Shown here: positions 1 to 9,502 of the stretch, piece after piece
Layout of the letters: the number at the start of each line of letters is the position of its first letter
Numbering within the stretch: the stretch's first letter is position 1
Translations under genes and position numbers: made by a program
Source of the DNA: Actinomycetota bacterium
GTDB taxonomy: Bacteria > Actinomycetota > Acidimicrobiia > Acidimicrobiales > JAMCPD01
Reading direction: 5' to 3'
Assembly: GCA_023379935.1 (NCBI GenBank)
Contig: JAMCPD010000009.1
Location: 1-64,000, forward strand
DNA length: 64,000 nt
The notes under the pieces: model-generated
What the model was told of the DNA's origin: nothing
Database searches by the model: none
The model's input: only the letters and a program-made list of their open reading frames with translations

Positions 1-2060
1 ATCACCTCTAAGTTCAACCCAGTTGCCATTGCAATCGTGGCAGTTACCAGTGGGGCTTTTTCTTTGGGGTCTACTATTTCTTTTATAAACTCTCTGTCTA
101 TTTTTAATGAATCTATAGGAAGTGAATGAATTCTCGACAGAGAAGAGTAGCCTGTCCCAAAGTCATCTATAGCCAACTGAATTCCCATTTCATATATCTG
201 TTTTAAGGCATTTAATATAACTTCGCTTGAATCGAGAAGTGTGCTTTCTGTTATTTCAATTATCAACCTGTTAGGATCCAGATCGTTGGTGGCTATACAT
301 TCCTTCAGTTCATCGATGAACGATAGTTTTAAAAGTTGGATTATGGATACATTTACTGCGATATTGAGGGCTTTCCTATCTTTTAAACCGTTTTTGGCTA
401 TTGTGATATCCCATTTTTTCAGTTGACTGACGGCTTCGTTCAAAACCCATAACCCTAATGGTATTATAAGCCCGTTGTCTTCCGCTATGGGAATGAATTC
501 CAGTGGAGGTATCATGCCACGCTTAGCATGTGGCCAACGCGCGAGTGCTTCGACAGCTACCATTTTCCCGGTTACAAGCGATACTATTGGTTGATACTCC
601 AATCTTAATTCATTAGCTTCAATAGCTTTCCTCAAATCTGTCTCTAAGGATATTCTCTCAAGTGCTTTTTCATGCATAGGGGGGTCAAATATAATACAGT
701 TTCCCTTCCCTGTTGATTTAGCGGTATTCAAGGCTATTCCGGCATTGCGTATTAGCTGTTCCGGTGAGGCTATATTTTTGACATCTTGAGATGCTATTCC
801 AACGCTGGCGGTTAGAAATATCTCAATCCCCTTTTCCAGTAGGAATGGCTTTGTAATATACTGCATTGTTCTGTTCGCTACAGCCAGGCCGTCCTTCTCA
901 TTGGCATTTTTTAGAAGAATCGCAAACTCATCTCCACCCATCCGTGCAGGCATATCACCTGCACGCAAGGCTAGTTTAATGCGCGACGCAGTTTCTTTTA
1001 GAATATTATCTCCCATTGTTTGCCCCAATCCATGACTGATCTTTTTGAAATCATCCAGGTTTACCATAAGTACGCTCAAAAAAGTATCGGGTTGGCTTGA
1101 CAGTACTGTTAACTCCACGTTACGGGTAAAACCGGAAGCGTTGGCCAAATCTGTCAACGGATCATGAAATGCCAGGCGGGCCAACTCATCATGTTCTTTC
1201 TTGTGAGCGGTTATATTGTCCATCTGTACCACAAAATAAGGAATACTGTTTGCGGGATCTCTGGCAAGTGAAATCATATCTACAGTCCAGATAACTTTAC
1301 CGTTAGAAGTGAGGTAACGCTTTTCCATTTGGTAGTATTTTGCATGACCGCTCTGTAGGTTTGCGCATGCCGTTCTTGTGGTGCTCACATCCTCAGGATG
1401 GGTTATCTGATATAAAGTAAGACCTTGCAGTTTGTGTTTACTGTACCCCAACATTTTGTGGAAGGGCTGGTTTGCTCTCAAGAAATTACCTTCAATATCA
1501 ACTATTCCGATAGCTATTAATAGATTGTCTATCATAAGACGGCCATTGGCTATTTCCAGGTACATTTGTTCAGTTGTATCGGTGAACGGATCCAACTGAC
1601 TAATTTCGATAAGGAAGGGCTTTTCGGCTGGATCCGACCCTACAGCTGAGCTATTATCCGATATGACCATGGACCTGCAACGTACTTTGATACGTTTTTT
1701 TGTTTTTGTTATCCGGGTTAGCAGGGAATCGGCTGAAGCGGTTGAACCTACCGTTCTTCCCGCCATAGCAGGTGCGGTGTTTCGGTCTGTTGCATAAGTC
1801 TGTTTTGTCCCCTTATGATGGTGATTGTTTCGAAACTGGACAACAGGTGGGCTGTTGCCGTTCAACATGTCATCGGGTGCTTTAAGTTTTTCAACAGATA
1901 CGCCGAGTACTTCCTGCCTTGAGTAACCATAAAGCAACTCTGCGGATCTATTCCACCCTATGATTTTACCCTCGGATGTCAACTGTATGACAGCATATGG
2001 AAGGTTCTCCAGTATAATTTCAGAATATCCGTTATAACTGGTTTCCGATGAGGACTTCAT
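1..2060 (-). CDS. PAS-PAS-GGDEF-EAL cyclic-di-GMP signalling protein (3' end outside window)
   Basis: Predicted sensor protein that makes and/or degrades cyclic di-GMP. Reading from ATG at 2060 gives a first PAS domain (about residues 10-175) interrupted by a polar insertion of about 50 residues, and a second PAS domain (about 185-310). A GGDEF domain follows with an intact GGDEF motif at residues 375-379. The EAL domain has E504-A-L-A-R-W and D632-D-F-G-T-G. All motifs lie in one frame. The stop codon lies beyond position 1, so length and the final EAL residues are unknown. No transmembrane segment is seen, so it is probably cytoplasmic. Both catalytic motifs look conserved, so either activity is possible. 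The gene follows a strong terminator and is probably transcribed alone. Confidence 0.9.
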   Translation of the reverse strand, partial: MKSSSETSYNGYSEIILENLPYAVIQLTSEGKIIGWNRSAELLYGYSRQEVLGVSVEKLKAPDDMLNGNSPPVVQFRNNHHHKGTKQTYATDRNTAPAMAGRTVGSTASADSLLTRITKTKKRIKVRCRSMVISDNSSAVGSDPAEKPFLIEISQLDPFTDTTEQMYLEIANGRLMIDNLLIAIGIVDIEGNFLRANQPFHKMLGYSKHKLQGLTLYQITHPEDVSTTRTACANLQSGHAKYYQMEKRYLTSNGKVIWTVDMISLARDPANSIPYFVVQMDNITAHKKEHDELARLAFHDPLTDLANASGFTRNVELTVLSSQPDTFLSVLMVNLDDFKKISHGLGQTMGDNILKETASRIKLALRAGDMPARMGGDEFAILLKNANEKDGLAVANRTMQYITKPFLLEKGIEIFLTASVGIASQDVKNIASPEQLIRNAGIALNTAKSTGKGNCIIFDPPMHEKALERISLETDLRKAIEANELRLEYQPIVSLVTGKMVAVEALARWPHAKRGMIPPLEFIPIAEDNGLIIPLGLWVLNEAVSQLKKWDITIAKNGLKDRKALNIAVNVSIIQLLKLSFIDELKECIATNDLDPNRLIIEITESTLLDSSEVILNALKQIYEMGIQLAIDDFGTGYSSLSRIHSLPIDSLKIDREFIKEIVDPKEKAPLVTATIAMATGLNLEV

Positions 2061-2192
2061 TTCACTCAAATCCTCATTTCCCTAAATTTTTCTATATTTC
2101 TCACGGATTCATGTCCCTAGCAAATCAATTTTCAACTATATCTATTCAGATTATTACTTTAGGTAAGTATACAACCGTTACATGTGTTAAGT

Positions 2193-2238
2193 CAATAGCC
2201 AAAACCTCGTGAGGAAACTCACGAGGTTTTGGCTATTG
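2193..2238 (-). terminator. Long perfect hairpin, probable terminator of the sigma/anti-sigma operon
   Basis: A 21-bp perfect inverted repeat (2193-2213 with 2218-2238) closes on a GAAA tetraloop. It lies 61 nt after the stop of the 2299-3357 gene and before the start at 2060, so it would separate the two minus-strand transcripts. The stem is unusually long and perfect, and its AT-rich stretch substitutes for a separate U-tract. Confidence 0.8.
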
Positions 2239-2298
2239 GGTTCATATCGATTATTACAAAGCATCAGTGGTTCATAGGCCTGTCCTTCGTGTTGGTTC

Positions 2299-3357
2299 TC
2301 ATGTGGTTCTCATGTGGTCATTGGTATTATGTCCACCGGCATCGGGCATTGTTGTACTGGTGCTAACCGTTGGCTCTGTTGTAGTTGGTTCTGTTGGCTC
2401 TGTTGTAGTTGGTTCTGTTGGCTCTGTTGTAGTTGGCATTGTTGTACTGGTGCTAACCGTTGGCTCTGTTGTAGTTGGTTCTGTTGGCTCTGTTGTACTG
2501 GTGCTAACCGTTGGCTCTGTTGTAGTGGTTGGCAAGGTAGTGCTTGTTGATGGATTGGGTGAGTTGGATGATTCGCCAGCCCCTAAAACCTTTGCACAGT
2601 AGCTATTTATGCTCATTTTGGATGCTTTAGCTTGAGCTGAAAGCTGGGTAAACGCTGTTGAGCCGCTAGGCCCATGACTGGAATTGCCTGTTCCACTTTG
2701 AGTACTCGACCCGTGTGTTGATGAGAATGACTTGTAGGCAGTACACAGACCATATAAGGCGTGCTGATTTGCGTTAAGTCCTTTCCCTGCTTGGCTATTC
2801 TTTCCGGCGTTGTCGGCGTTGCCGACCTGCTTTGGTTTGCCATTGTTATTGTTGGTGGTAGACTGGGAGTGCGTGTTGGGGTTAGGGACGGAAATTCCTA
2901 CGTTTGACAGTACGCTGGACACGGCATGTTGAACAGGGGCCGGTAACGACCCTGTTGCTGCTGCTGTACCCGTGCCTGCCACCAACGCGCCGGCTACAAT
3001 AATACTTGCTACTTTGGCACTAAGTAAATGTGATAACATAACTTTCCTTTTAATTTTTACTATGTGTCCTGCCGCATGTCCTGTTACACGTCCGGAATTA
3101 ACTGGATGCGCAACGTGACTTTTGGGCAAGGAACTGTTGCTTATATTTATATGATTGATACGTGCTGTTTGTGCAATTTTGGAGACCATTGAAGAGTGGT
3201 TGGCTAGTTCAGAAGCAGCTGCAGGGCCTTTGGCCGTTTGTATCAGCCCTGCCAGTTTCTGATAACCCGAAGGAGCAGACTCGGGTGAGAGTTTTCCTGC
3301 CAGCAGCTTATCTATAGTATGTTCTTCAAGTTGAAAACGCCGTATTAACATCATCAC
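2299..3357 (-). CDS. Putative membrane anti-sigma-like protein with Thr/Pro repeat tail
   Basis: 352-residue protein without a family I can name. It has a polar N-terminus of about 105 residues, one hydrophobic segment (about 107-134, preceded by a K/R cluster), then an outside-facing Asn/Ser/Gly-rich region. The last 80 or so residues are low-complexity repeats of TEPT, TTTEPT and VSTSTTMP type. Two cysteines (in GLCTAY and SYCAK) could form a disulfide outside. It sits 24 nt downstream of an ECF sigma factor on the same strand. This order and the cytoplasm-membrane-exterior layout suggest an anti-sigma factor or sigma-linked surface protein. No ZAS-type HxxxCxxC motif is visible, so the role is inference from context. 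Confidence 0.6.
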   Translation of the reverse strand: MMMLIRRFQLEEHTIDKLLAGKLSPESAPSGYQKLAGLIQTAKGPAAASELANHSSMVSKIAQTARINHINISNSSLPKSHVAHPVNSGRVTGHAAGHIVKIKRKVMLSHLLSAKVASIIVAGALVAGTGTAAATGSLPAPVQHAVSSVLSNVGISVPNPNTHSQSTTNNNNGKPKQVGNADNAGKNSQAGKGLNANQHALYGLCTAYKSFSSTHGSSTQSGTGNSSHGPSGSTAFTQLSAQAKASKMSINSYCAKVLGAGESSNSPNPSTSTTLPTTTTEPTVSTSTTEPTEPTTTEPTVSTSTTMPTTTEPTEPTTTEPTEPTTTEPTVSTSTTMPDAGGHNTNDHMRTT

Positions 3358-3381
3358 TTTCTATATCGCTTTAGTGGGTTA

Positions 3382-4077
3382 TCATGTTACATCTAAGGTT
3401 TTTCTCAAATGCTTTAATGCTCTGTGTTGCATTACTCGTATTGATCCGGGTGATTTTCCAAGTATGCGAGATGTCTCTTCTACATTAAAACCACCCAAAA
3501 TCCGTAAAGCCAGTATCTCTGCTTGTTCTTTCGGGAGTTTTTCCATTATACGAGCTATAGCATCCATGGCGGCCATATCGTCAACAACTGTTTGGCTCAT
3601 GTCGATAGGTGCCGGGGTTCTGTTCAACTGCTCTGCTGGCATTGCCTGAGTCTTGCGTCTGGTGACCTTACGCCTATGGTCTATCAGACGCCGTTTGGCT
3701 ATGGTAAACACCCAAGCTCTAAATCCCCCCTCGTCACCTGCAAAGTTGTTCAATTGGCTTGCGACTGCCAACCAGGTTTCAGCCGCCAAGTCCTCTGCCC
3801 AGTTGGGATCTTGATATCGTAAATAGCGAAGTAACCGGGGGTTCAGGTCGCGGTAAAGTTCTTCAATGGCCCATTCCTGACCTGTTTGTGCGGCTTTGAG
3901 AAGTATTTCAAAATGTGATTCGCCGGATTCAGCACCAGACTTAACAGTGGACTCATCGTTGGGTTCATTCGTATTGATATTTGAGCCGCCCTCTCGCCGA
4001 TCTCTTCTTCTCAACTGGTTACCATGATTTCCACTGAAGCTTTCCCTGTTATCCAAATAGTTTGGCACTATTTTCAC
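3382..4077 (-). CDS. ECF-family RNA polymerase sigma factor
   Basis: 231-residue sigma-70 family factor of the extracytoplasmic-function type. Sigma region 2 lies at about residues 65-130 (AIEELYRDLNPRLLRYL, then DLAAETWLAV) and region 4 at about 168-225 (LPKEQAEILALRILGG, ETSRILGKSPGSIRVMQHRA). Regions 1 and 3 are absent, as usual for the class. The first 50 residues are polar and non-conserved; GTG at 4077 is the longest start and a later one is possible. The downstream membrane protein is a plausible regulator of this sigma. Confidence 0.88.
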   Translation of the reverse strand: MKIVPNYLDNRESFSGNHGNQLRRRDRREGGSNINTNEPNDESTVKSGAESGESHFEILLKAAQTGQEWAIEELYRDLNPRLLRYLRYQDPNWAEDLAAETWLAVASQLNNFAGDEGGFRAWVFTIAKRRLIDHRRKVTRRKTQAMPAEQLNRTPAPIDMSQTVVDDMAAMDAIARIMEKLPKEQAEILALRILGGFNVEETSRILGKSPGSIRVMQHRALKHLRKTLDVT

Positions 4078-4147
4078 GCTAGATTTAATCGCATAATACT
4101 GCTGTTTTGTTTCAGTTGAACGATTGTTAAATGGCTATTTAAACTTC

Positions 4148-4708
4148 TTACTCCCCCAACCATTGTGCCGCAGACTGTAGTATAAATCTGCTTACAGCCA
4201 ATGCACGGTCGAATATGTCACACAAAGGCTCATCTCCAATCATTATACGGGATAATGAGATAGGGTGTTTGGCAAGTATTGATAGTCGTCTTTCCGGAGC
4301 ATCTGTAGCAGAAGGAAATGAATCTATAGCAGAGACTTCAAGTGGGAGATCAATTTCACCTATCCCTGCTAGATCAATTGCTAATCGCAAAAGATCCGGC
4401 CCGTTCAAAAGAGGCGGTAAAGCCCAAGTAAAACTAAGGGTGAAATAAAAATCATCCGGCGGATCAGCATCCTCGGGAAGTGATACCACCGCATCTTCAA
4501 ATGACAGCAGTACTCTGGGATTGACGTCTAGGGCTAAATGAAGATCCAGTGGTCCGCCGCAGCCTTCTTCGGGGTGCAGATCGACCTCCCAAACTTGACG
4601 CAGTGAATATGTTTCTACGAAGTGCCTTTCATCGTGCACATGAAAACCATGATCAATTGCATGATCCTTCAACTCTGCCACATAACCGGCAACATCTATT
4701 ACTGCCAT
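4148..4708 (-). CDS. Conserved-looking hypothetical protein
   Basis: 186-residue acidic, apparently soluble protein that I do not recognise. It begins MAVIDVAGYVAEL, contains a Cys-Gly-Gly element (EEGCGGPLDL) and many DLxL segments, and has no signal peptide or membrane segment. A GGAG ribosome site lies 5 nt before the ATG at 4708, which supports the start. It is 70 nt downstream of the ECF sigma start on the same strand but reads away from it, and is divergent from the phosphatase gene at 4785. Confidence 0.6.
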   Translation of the reverse strand: MAVIDVAGYVAELKDHAIDHGFHVHDERHFVETYSLRQVWEVDLHPEEGCGGPLDLHLALDVNPRVLLSFEDAVVSLPEDADPPDDFYFTLSFTWALPPLLNGPDLLRLAIDLAGIGEIDLPLEVSAIDSFPSATDAPERRLSILAKHPISLSRIMIGDEPLCDIFDRALAVSRFILQSAAQWLGE

Positions 4709-4784
4709 AAATACTCCATCTCAACCTTACGTTTTTACCAATAATACCTTAAATGTCTTTAGATGAAGTAGTCTAGTTTGTTTA

Positions 4785-5549
4785 GTGGATGATGTATTTT
4801 TAACTTCTGTATTAAACCAAGCGGCCATGGCCGTCAAAGAAGCATTGTCAAAACTTGATGATTGGAGTTTAGCCGGGACCAAGCCAGGTCAGTACCGGTC
4901 AGACTTGGTAGCCGATGCTGCCGCACTGGAGGTGCTTAAAGCTGAGAACCTGGCCGTATTGAGCGAAGAGACGGGGATGAGCGAGGGTGAAGGTGATCTG
5001 TTGGTGGTTCTGGATCCTTTAGACGGGTCAACTAATGCCTTTAGGGGGCTGCCGTGGTTTGCTGTGAGTATGTGTGTTTTGGATTCTAAAGGCCCCCGGG
5101 TTGGGTTGGTTTATAATATTGCTACAGGTAGGCGTTTTGAGGCTGTAAAAGGTAAGGGAGCTTATAAAGATGGTGTTTTGATCAAACCTTCGCATACAAC
5201 CTCTCTCAGATCGGCTTTTATAGGAGTCTCCGGATATCCCCCCGCTTACCTCGGCTGGAAGCAGTACAGAGCATTGGGATCTGCCGCTTTGGACCTTTGC
5301 TGCGTAGCCGAAGGAAGTTTGGACGGTTATATTGATTGCTCATTTGATGCACATGGTGTCTGGGATTATTTAGGGGGAATGTTTGTCTGCCAAGAAGCAG
5401 GAGCCTCGGTTGAAGATTTAAAAAGGCGCGAGTTGGTTGTGAAAGATGTCGATATCAGGCGTACCCCTATAGCCGGAGGAACCCCGGAGTTATTGGCTGA
5501 ACTCCGTGGTAGTTTAAACAGCTGCGGAAGTTCATGCAGCAGTCCGTAG
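4785..5549 (+). CDS. Inositol monophosphatase family protein
   Basis: 254-residue Mg-dependent phosphatase of the IMPase/FBPase/CysQ superfamily. The metal-site motifs are present: E61-E62, D77-P-L-D80-G-S-T and W193-D194. Substrate cannot be told from sequence; inositol phosphate, fructose bisphosphate or PAP are all possible. GTG at 4785 is the chosen start. The stop codon is one base from the tRNA-Val remnant at 5551, so the last residues (a Ser/Cys-rich tail) may have been altered when the island arrived. Confidence 0.85.
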   Translation: MDDVFLTSVLNQAAMAVKEALSKLDDWSLAGTKPGQYRSDLVADAAALEVLKAENLAVLSEETGMSEGEGDLLVVLDPLDGSTNAFRGLPWFAVSMCVLDSKGPRVGLVYNIATGRRFEAVKGKGAYKDGVLIKPSHTTSLRSAFIGVSGYPPAYLGWKQYRALGSAALDLCCVAEGSLDGYIDCSFDAHGVWDYLGGMFVCQEAGASVEDLKRRELVVKDVDIRRTPIAGGTPELLAELRGSLNSCGSSCSSP

Positions 5550-5550
5550 A

Positions 5551-5592
5551 GTGGGCGCTAGAGGACTTGAACCTCTGATCCCTTGCACGTCA
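5551..5592 (-). pseudogene. Truncated tRNA-Val(GAC) 3' half, candidate att-like site
   Basis: 42 nt match positions 11859-11900 of the intact tRNA-Val in 37 of 42 bases. The match runs from the acceptor stem through the T arm and stops inside the anticodon loop, with anticodon GAC kept. The T stem is intact. The 5' half of a tRNA is absent: the sequence beyond 5592 cannot form the anticodon 5' stem or a D arm. Ending in the anticodon loop is typical of tRNA-targeted integration. The different acceptor bases suggest it came with the element rather than being a recent copy. Confidence 0.75.
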
Positions 5593-6090
5593 GCAGGTGG
5601 TTGCGTACGGACAAGGTGCAACCGGTACCGGCTACATCCATGCCTGCCGGATATGCCCCTGAACTCAGTGTCCATCTCCACCGGCATCACGAGAGGCGTG
5701 AGGCATCTCGGCATCATTGGCGGTGCCAAGGGTTTGATCAGTGGTGATACAGCCGGTATCACAGGGAAATTAGAGTCCGGTTTGGCAATTGAGCTGGCTC
5801 ACGATGATCTGATGAGGAACGGTGCAGGTTTCGATGAGGTTTCCTCCGCTGTAGTTGTGTTCACAGATATATCCTACTATGCTCAGCGTGATTATTGGTA
5901 CAGGTGTACCTCTGCCGTGACAGCTGACGACCCAACCACCGACAGCACCCGAGCTGACAGGGAGAGTGGTAACGGCTGGAAATTTCGTACAAATCGTGCG
6001 CAGGGTTGGCGTCATGGCACGGTTGGCACCATGACAATTGTAATGCCATATTCGTTATAGTCGGCACTAGCGCCTATTGAGCTTTGAACT
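5593..6090 (+). other. Island left flank without recognisable gene
   Basis: About 500 nt of GC-richer sequence between the tRNA remnant and the first island gene. Open frames exist on both strands but none gives a recognisable protein or a ribosome site, and the longest starts inside the tRNA remnant. A decayed integrase could once have been here, but I see no motif to support it. Confidence 0.5.
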
Positions 6091-6102
6091 TATAATGTGC
6101 TT
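6091..6102 (+). promoter_or_regulatory. Consensus -10 box TATAAT, leaderless geometry
   Basis: TATAAT at 6091-6096 followed by 6 nt and ATG at 6103. Transcription would start at or next to the ATG. No good -35 hexamer is seen. Confidence 0.6.
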
Positions 6103-6906
6103 ATGCAAGACAACGCTTACCAGGACAACCTTCATACCGCTAGTGCCGCACCCACGGCCATGACTACGGGATCCGGCAATGGCTCACCGGCCGCACACGC
6201 TCTCGATCTGTGCAAGACCTACGGTACGGGGCAGGCGGCGGTCCATGCGCTTGACGGGATCAACGTCGTGTTTGAGCAGAGCCGCTTTACGGCGGTAATG
6301 GGTCCGTCGGGATCGGGAAAGTCCACGCTCATGCACTGCATGGCGGGGTTGGACAATCCCACCTCCGGGAGGTCGTTTATCGGTGGTGTCGAGGTGGGCG
6401 GCCTCAACGATGCCGGGCTTACCCGGTTACGGCGTGATCGTGTCGGTTTTATCTTCCAGGCCTTCAACCTTGTACCGACACTTACCGCGGCGGAGAATGT
6501 CACGCTGGCACTCGATCTTGCCGGGAAGAAGGTCGATAAGGGCTGGTTCGATCATCTGGTTGGCCGGCTGGGTATTGCCGACCGGCTGGCCAGCAAGCCC
6601 AGCGAGCTCTCCGGTGGTCAGCAGCAGCGGGTTGCATGTGCGCGTGCTCTTATCAGCAGGCCGGAGCTTGTCTTCGCTGATGAACCTACGGGCAACCTCG
6701 ACTCAATGGCCGCTGGGGAGATCCTGTCGTTCCTGCGCATGTCGGTGGATGACCTTGGGCAGTCAATCGTGATGGTCACCCATGACCCTCGAGCTGCTGC
6801 ATATTCAGACCGGGTGGTCTTCCTAGGCGACGGTAAGGTCGTCGGCGAGATGCAGCAGCCCACCGCCGACTCGGTGCTCGAGCGAATTCGAACATTGGCC
6901 AGCTGA
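6103..6906 (+). CDS. ABC transporter ATP-binding protein (MacB/LolD type)
   Basis: 267-residue ATPase subunit for the FtsX-type permease that starts 2 nt after its stop codon. Walker A GPSGSGKST is near residues 67-75, the signature is LSGGQQQR, Walker B is LVFADEPTGNLDS and the switch histidine is in VTHD. The DEPTGNLDS form is characteristic of the MacB/LolD/FtsE class, which powers mechanotransmission or export of peptides, drugs or lipoproteins rather than uptake. An upstream GTG at 6097 is possible, but the -10 box favours ATG at 6103. First gene of the GC-rich island, with a short variable N-terminal tail before the ABC domain. Confidence 0.9.
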   Translation: MQDNAYQDNLHTASAAPTAMTTGSGNGSPAAHALDLCKTYGTGQAAVHALDGINVVFEQSRFTAVMGPSGSGKSTLMHCMAGLDNPTSGRSFIGGVEVGGLNDAGLTRLRRDRVGFIFQAFNLVPTLTAAENVTLALDLAGKKVDKGWFDHLVGRLGIADRLASKPSELSGGQQQRVACARALISRPELVFADEPTGNLDSMAAGEILSFLRMSVDDLGQSIVMVTHDPRAAAYSDRVVFLGDGKVVGEMQQPTADSVLERIRTLAS

Positions 6907-6907
6907 G

Positions 6908-9439
6908 ATGTGGAAGATCACCCTTAAGAGCCTTCTCGCTCACAAGCTCCGCTTGGCCCTTACTGCAATTGCGATTATGCTGGGCGTGACTTTCGTTTCG
7001 GGGACGTACATCCTGACCGATACCATTAACAACACCTTCACGTCATTGTTCAGCACCGTGTACCGGGGCTTCGACTTCCAGGTACGCGGCGTTGCTCAGC
7101 TCAGCGTCGCAGGGACCGCTGTGCGCAATCCCATTTCCGAGTCGATCCTTCCCGAGATCCAGAAGGTTCCCGGCGTTGAGGATGCCGCGGGGTCGGTTGT
7201 CGGGTATGCCCAGTTCGTATCGCACAGTGGCAAGGCGATTGCGAACGGCGGGGCTCCGACCATCGGTGTGTCCCACTCGAAAACACTGTCCGATCTACAT
7301 ATCGTGGAGGGCAGAGCGCCAACCACCTCGCATGGTGTGGTCATGGACGCCGGCACTGCCAAGAAATATCATTTTAAGGTGGGCCAGCAGGTGCGGGTGC
7401 TGCTTCTCGGTCCACCGAGGACATTCACCATCACAGGCATCGCCCGTTTCGGAGACACAGCCAATCTGGCCGGGGCCACCATTGCCGCTTTCAACATCCC
7501 AGAAGCGCAGAAGGTCCTGGGTGAGGTGGGCAAATTCAATGCCATCTACGTCAAGGCTGCTCCGGGTGCCTCCAATGCGGCTGTCCAGCGGGACATAGTC
7601 CGGATTCTTCCTCGTGGTGTGGACGTGGTCACGAGCCAAGTCGTGGTCAACGAAGCAATCAGCTCAATCAACCAGTCGCTGTCGTTCTTCTCGACCACGT
7701 TGCTCATTTTTGCTTTCATCGCGCTCTTCGTCGGCGCATTCACCATATTGAACACCTTCTCGGTCGTTGTGGGCCAGCGGACTCGAGAACTTGCGCTTTT
7801 GCGTATAGTCGGCGCAAGCCGTAGGCAGGTATTCCGTTCTGTGCTTGGGGAGGCTGCCATCCTGGGTCTTGTATCTTCTCTTATTGGCCTTGGGCTGGGT
7901 GTGTTCACCGCAATGGGGATAGAGGCGCTTTTGCGGGGATTTGGCATATCCTTGCCCCCCGGATCGCCGGTGCTTGCCGCTCGCACCGTCATAGTGGCGC
8001 TCGTGCTGGGCGTGGGCGTGACGATCCTTGCTGCCATCAGCCCGGCTCGCCGCGCCGTGCGCATCCCGCCTGTCGCGGCCATCAGCGACAGCCACGTGGC
8101 CGATGTTTCATTACAGCGCCGTTTTACCTGGGGCGCCTCCATTGCAATTGCAGGCGCTGCCGTTCTCGGAATAGGGCTAACAAATCACGCTATCCAGCTC
8201 GTGGGTGTGGGCGCGCTGGGCATCTTTATTGGAATAGCTATGCTGCTGCCTGCAGTGGCCAGTCCACTATCGAGCGCCATAGGTCGCCCCCTCGCCCGAA
8301 CTTTGGGGGTAGCGGGCAGGCTGGGCCGTGCAAACTCAATGCGCAGCCCCCGGCGCACCGCCCAAACCGCCTCCGCACTTATGATCGGACTTGCCGTCGT
8401 CTCGGCCTTTGCAGTTATAGGAGCGTCGATGTCGAAGTCGGTCACCAGCGTTGCCGACAATGCCGTCAATGCCGATCTGATCGTGTACGGCAAGGTGAGT
8501 AGCCCTATGTCGCCTGGATTCAGCGCCACAGTGCCAAAAGTGTTAGCAGCGCTCCCCGGTGTCACCGCGACGAACACAATCTACGGCAACACGCCGATGA
8601 GTGGCCAGTTCAAATTCAGGCATTCCCTGCAAACGCTCACCGCTGTGTCAGCGCGACATCTTGCCGGTACTGTGCGCCTACGCATGACGGCAGGTGACTC
8701 TCGAACGCTTGCCTCAGACGCCATGCTTATCGATGCCACCGTGGCCAAGTCCGATCATCTTTCCGTGGGAGACACGGTACCGGTGAGATTTGCCCTCACT
8801 GGCCGCTCCACGGTGCGTATCGGAGGAGTCTACAAGCTGAATCCCATTGTTGGCAGCTATCTTGTAAGCGACTCTTATTACCTGTCCCATTTCCAGAATC
8901 TGCTCCCTAGCGCTGTCCTGCTGCGAACGAGCGGCGGTTCTTCGGTCGAGAGGGAGGTGCAACAGGCGCTCGCTCCCTACCCGAATGTGCAGGTCCAGAA
9001 TCGTGCGCAACTCAAACATTCGCAACTCGCCCAGATCGACAAGCTGCTCGGGCTGGTTTACGCCCTGCTTGGCTTGGCAGTGGTCATCGCTCTTATCGGA
9101 ATAGTGAACACACTCGTACTGTCCGTATTCGAGCGCACACGAGAGATCGGACTGCTTCGCGCCGTTGGTATGAAGCGTCGTCAGGTCCGTATGATGATAC
9201 GCGCTGAATCAGTGATACTCTCGATCTTTGGCGCCGTAGTGGGCATCATCATAGGGACAGGCCTCGGTGTTGCTTTGGCATCCTCGCTCAGTTCCGTAGG
9301 CATCACCGCCATCGCGGTGCCGGTATCGAGCATGGTGGTATTTCTTATCCTATCAGCCATGCTTGGCCTTCTTGCCGCCACCTGGCCGGCTCGCCGGGCG
9401 GCTAAGCTGGATGTTCTCGCCGCCATCGCGGAGGAATAG
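6908..9439 (+). CDS. FtsX/MacB-type ABC transporter permease, duplicated core
   Basis: 843-residue membrane protein. An N-terminal transmembrane helix is followed by a large extracytoplasmic MacB_PCD-type domain (about residues 45-250) and an FtsX three-helix block (about 255-385). A second unit then repeats the plan, with a helix near 490, an outside domain, and a last FtsX block (about 715-840) including VNTLVLSVFERTREIGLLRAVGM. Such double-unit permeases are common in actinobacteria beside a LolD-like ATPase and a two-component system, often for antibiotic or envelope stress. The start is 1 nt after the ATPase stop, so translation is probably coupled. Confidence 0.9.
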   Translation: MWKITLKSLLAHKLRLALTAIAIMLGVTFVSGTYILTDTINNTFTSLFSTVYRGFDFQVRGVAQLSVAGTAVRNPISESILPEIQKVPGVEDAAGSVVGYAQFVSHSGKAIANGGAPTIGVSHSKTLSDLHIVEGRAPTTSHGVVMDAGTAKKYHFKVGQQVRVLLLGPPRTFTITGIARFGDTANLAGATIAAFNIPEAQKVLGEVGKFNAIYVKAAPGASNAAVQRDIVRILPRGVDVVTSQVVVNEAISSINQSLSFFSTTLLIFAFIALFVGAFTILNTFSVVVGQRTRELALLRIVGASRRQVFRSVLGEAAILGLVSSLIGLGLGVFTAMGIEALLRGFGISLPPGSPVLAARTVIVALVLGVGVTILAAISPARRAVRIPPVAAISDSHVADVSLQRRFTWGASIAIAGAAVLGIGLTNHAIQLVGVGALGIFIGIAMLLPAVASPLSSAIGRPLARTLGVAGRLGRANSMRSPRRTAQTASALMIGLAVVSAFAVIGASMSKSVTSVADNAVNADLIVYGKVSSPMSPGFSATVPKVLAALPGVTATNTIYGNTPMSGQFKFRHSLQTLTAVSARHLAGTVRLRMTAGDSRTLASDAMLIDATVAKSDHLSVGDTVPVRFALTGRSTVRIGGVYKLNPIVGSYLVSDSYYLSHFQNLLPSAVLLRTSGGSSVEREVQQALAPYPNVQVQNRAQLKHSQLAQIDKLLGLVYALLGLAVVIALIGIVNTLVLSVFERTREIGLLRAVGMKRRQVRMMIRAESVILSIFGAVVGIIIGTGLGVALASSLSSVGITAIAVPVSSMVVFLILSAMLGLLAATWPARRAAKLDVLAAIAEE

Positions 9440-9502
9440 CGTGCGCGCATACCCGGTGATCGAGGATGGCGAAGACGGGACTGATGGTATAGAGTAGAAC
9501 TG

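Noticed and set aside
2267-2602. Plus-strand Val/Gly-repeat open frame
   Set aside because: It is the complement of the Thr/Pro repeat tail of the anti-sigma-like gene, which has start, context and terminator.
5551-6060. Plus-strand open frame of 169 codons after the phosphatase gene
   Set aside because: It begins inside the tRNA-Val remnant, has no ribosome site and shows no recognisable protein features.
7546-8142. Long minus-strand open frames inside the FtsX-type permease
   Set aside because: They are antisense shadows typical of GC-rich coding sequence; composition is Arg/Pro/Thr-rich without motifs.
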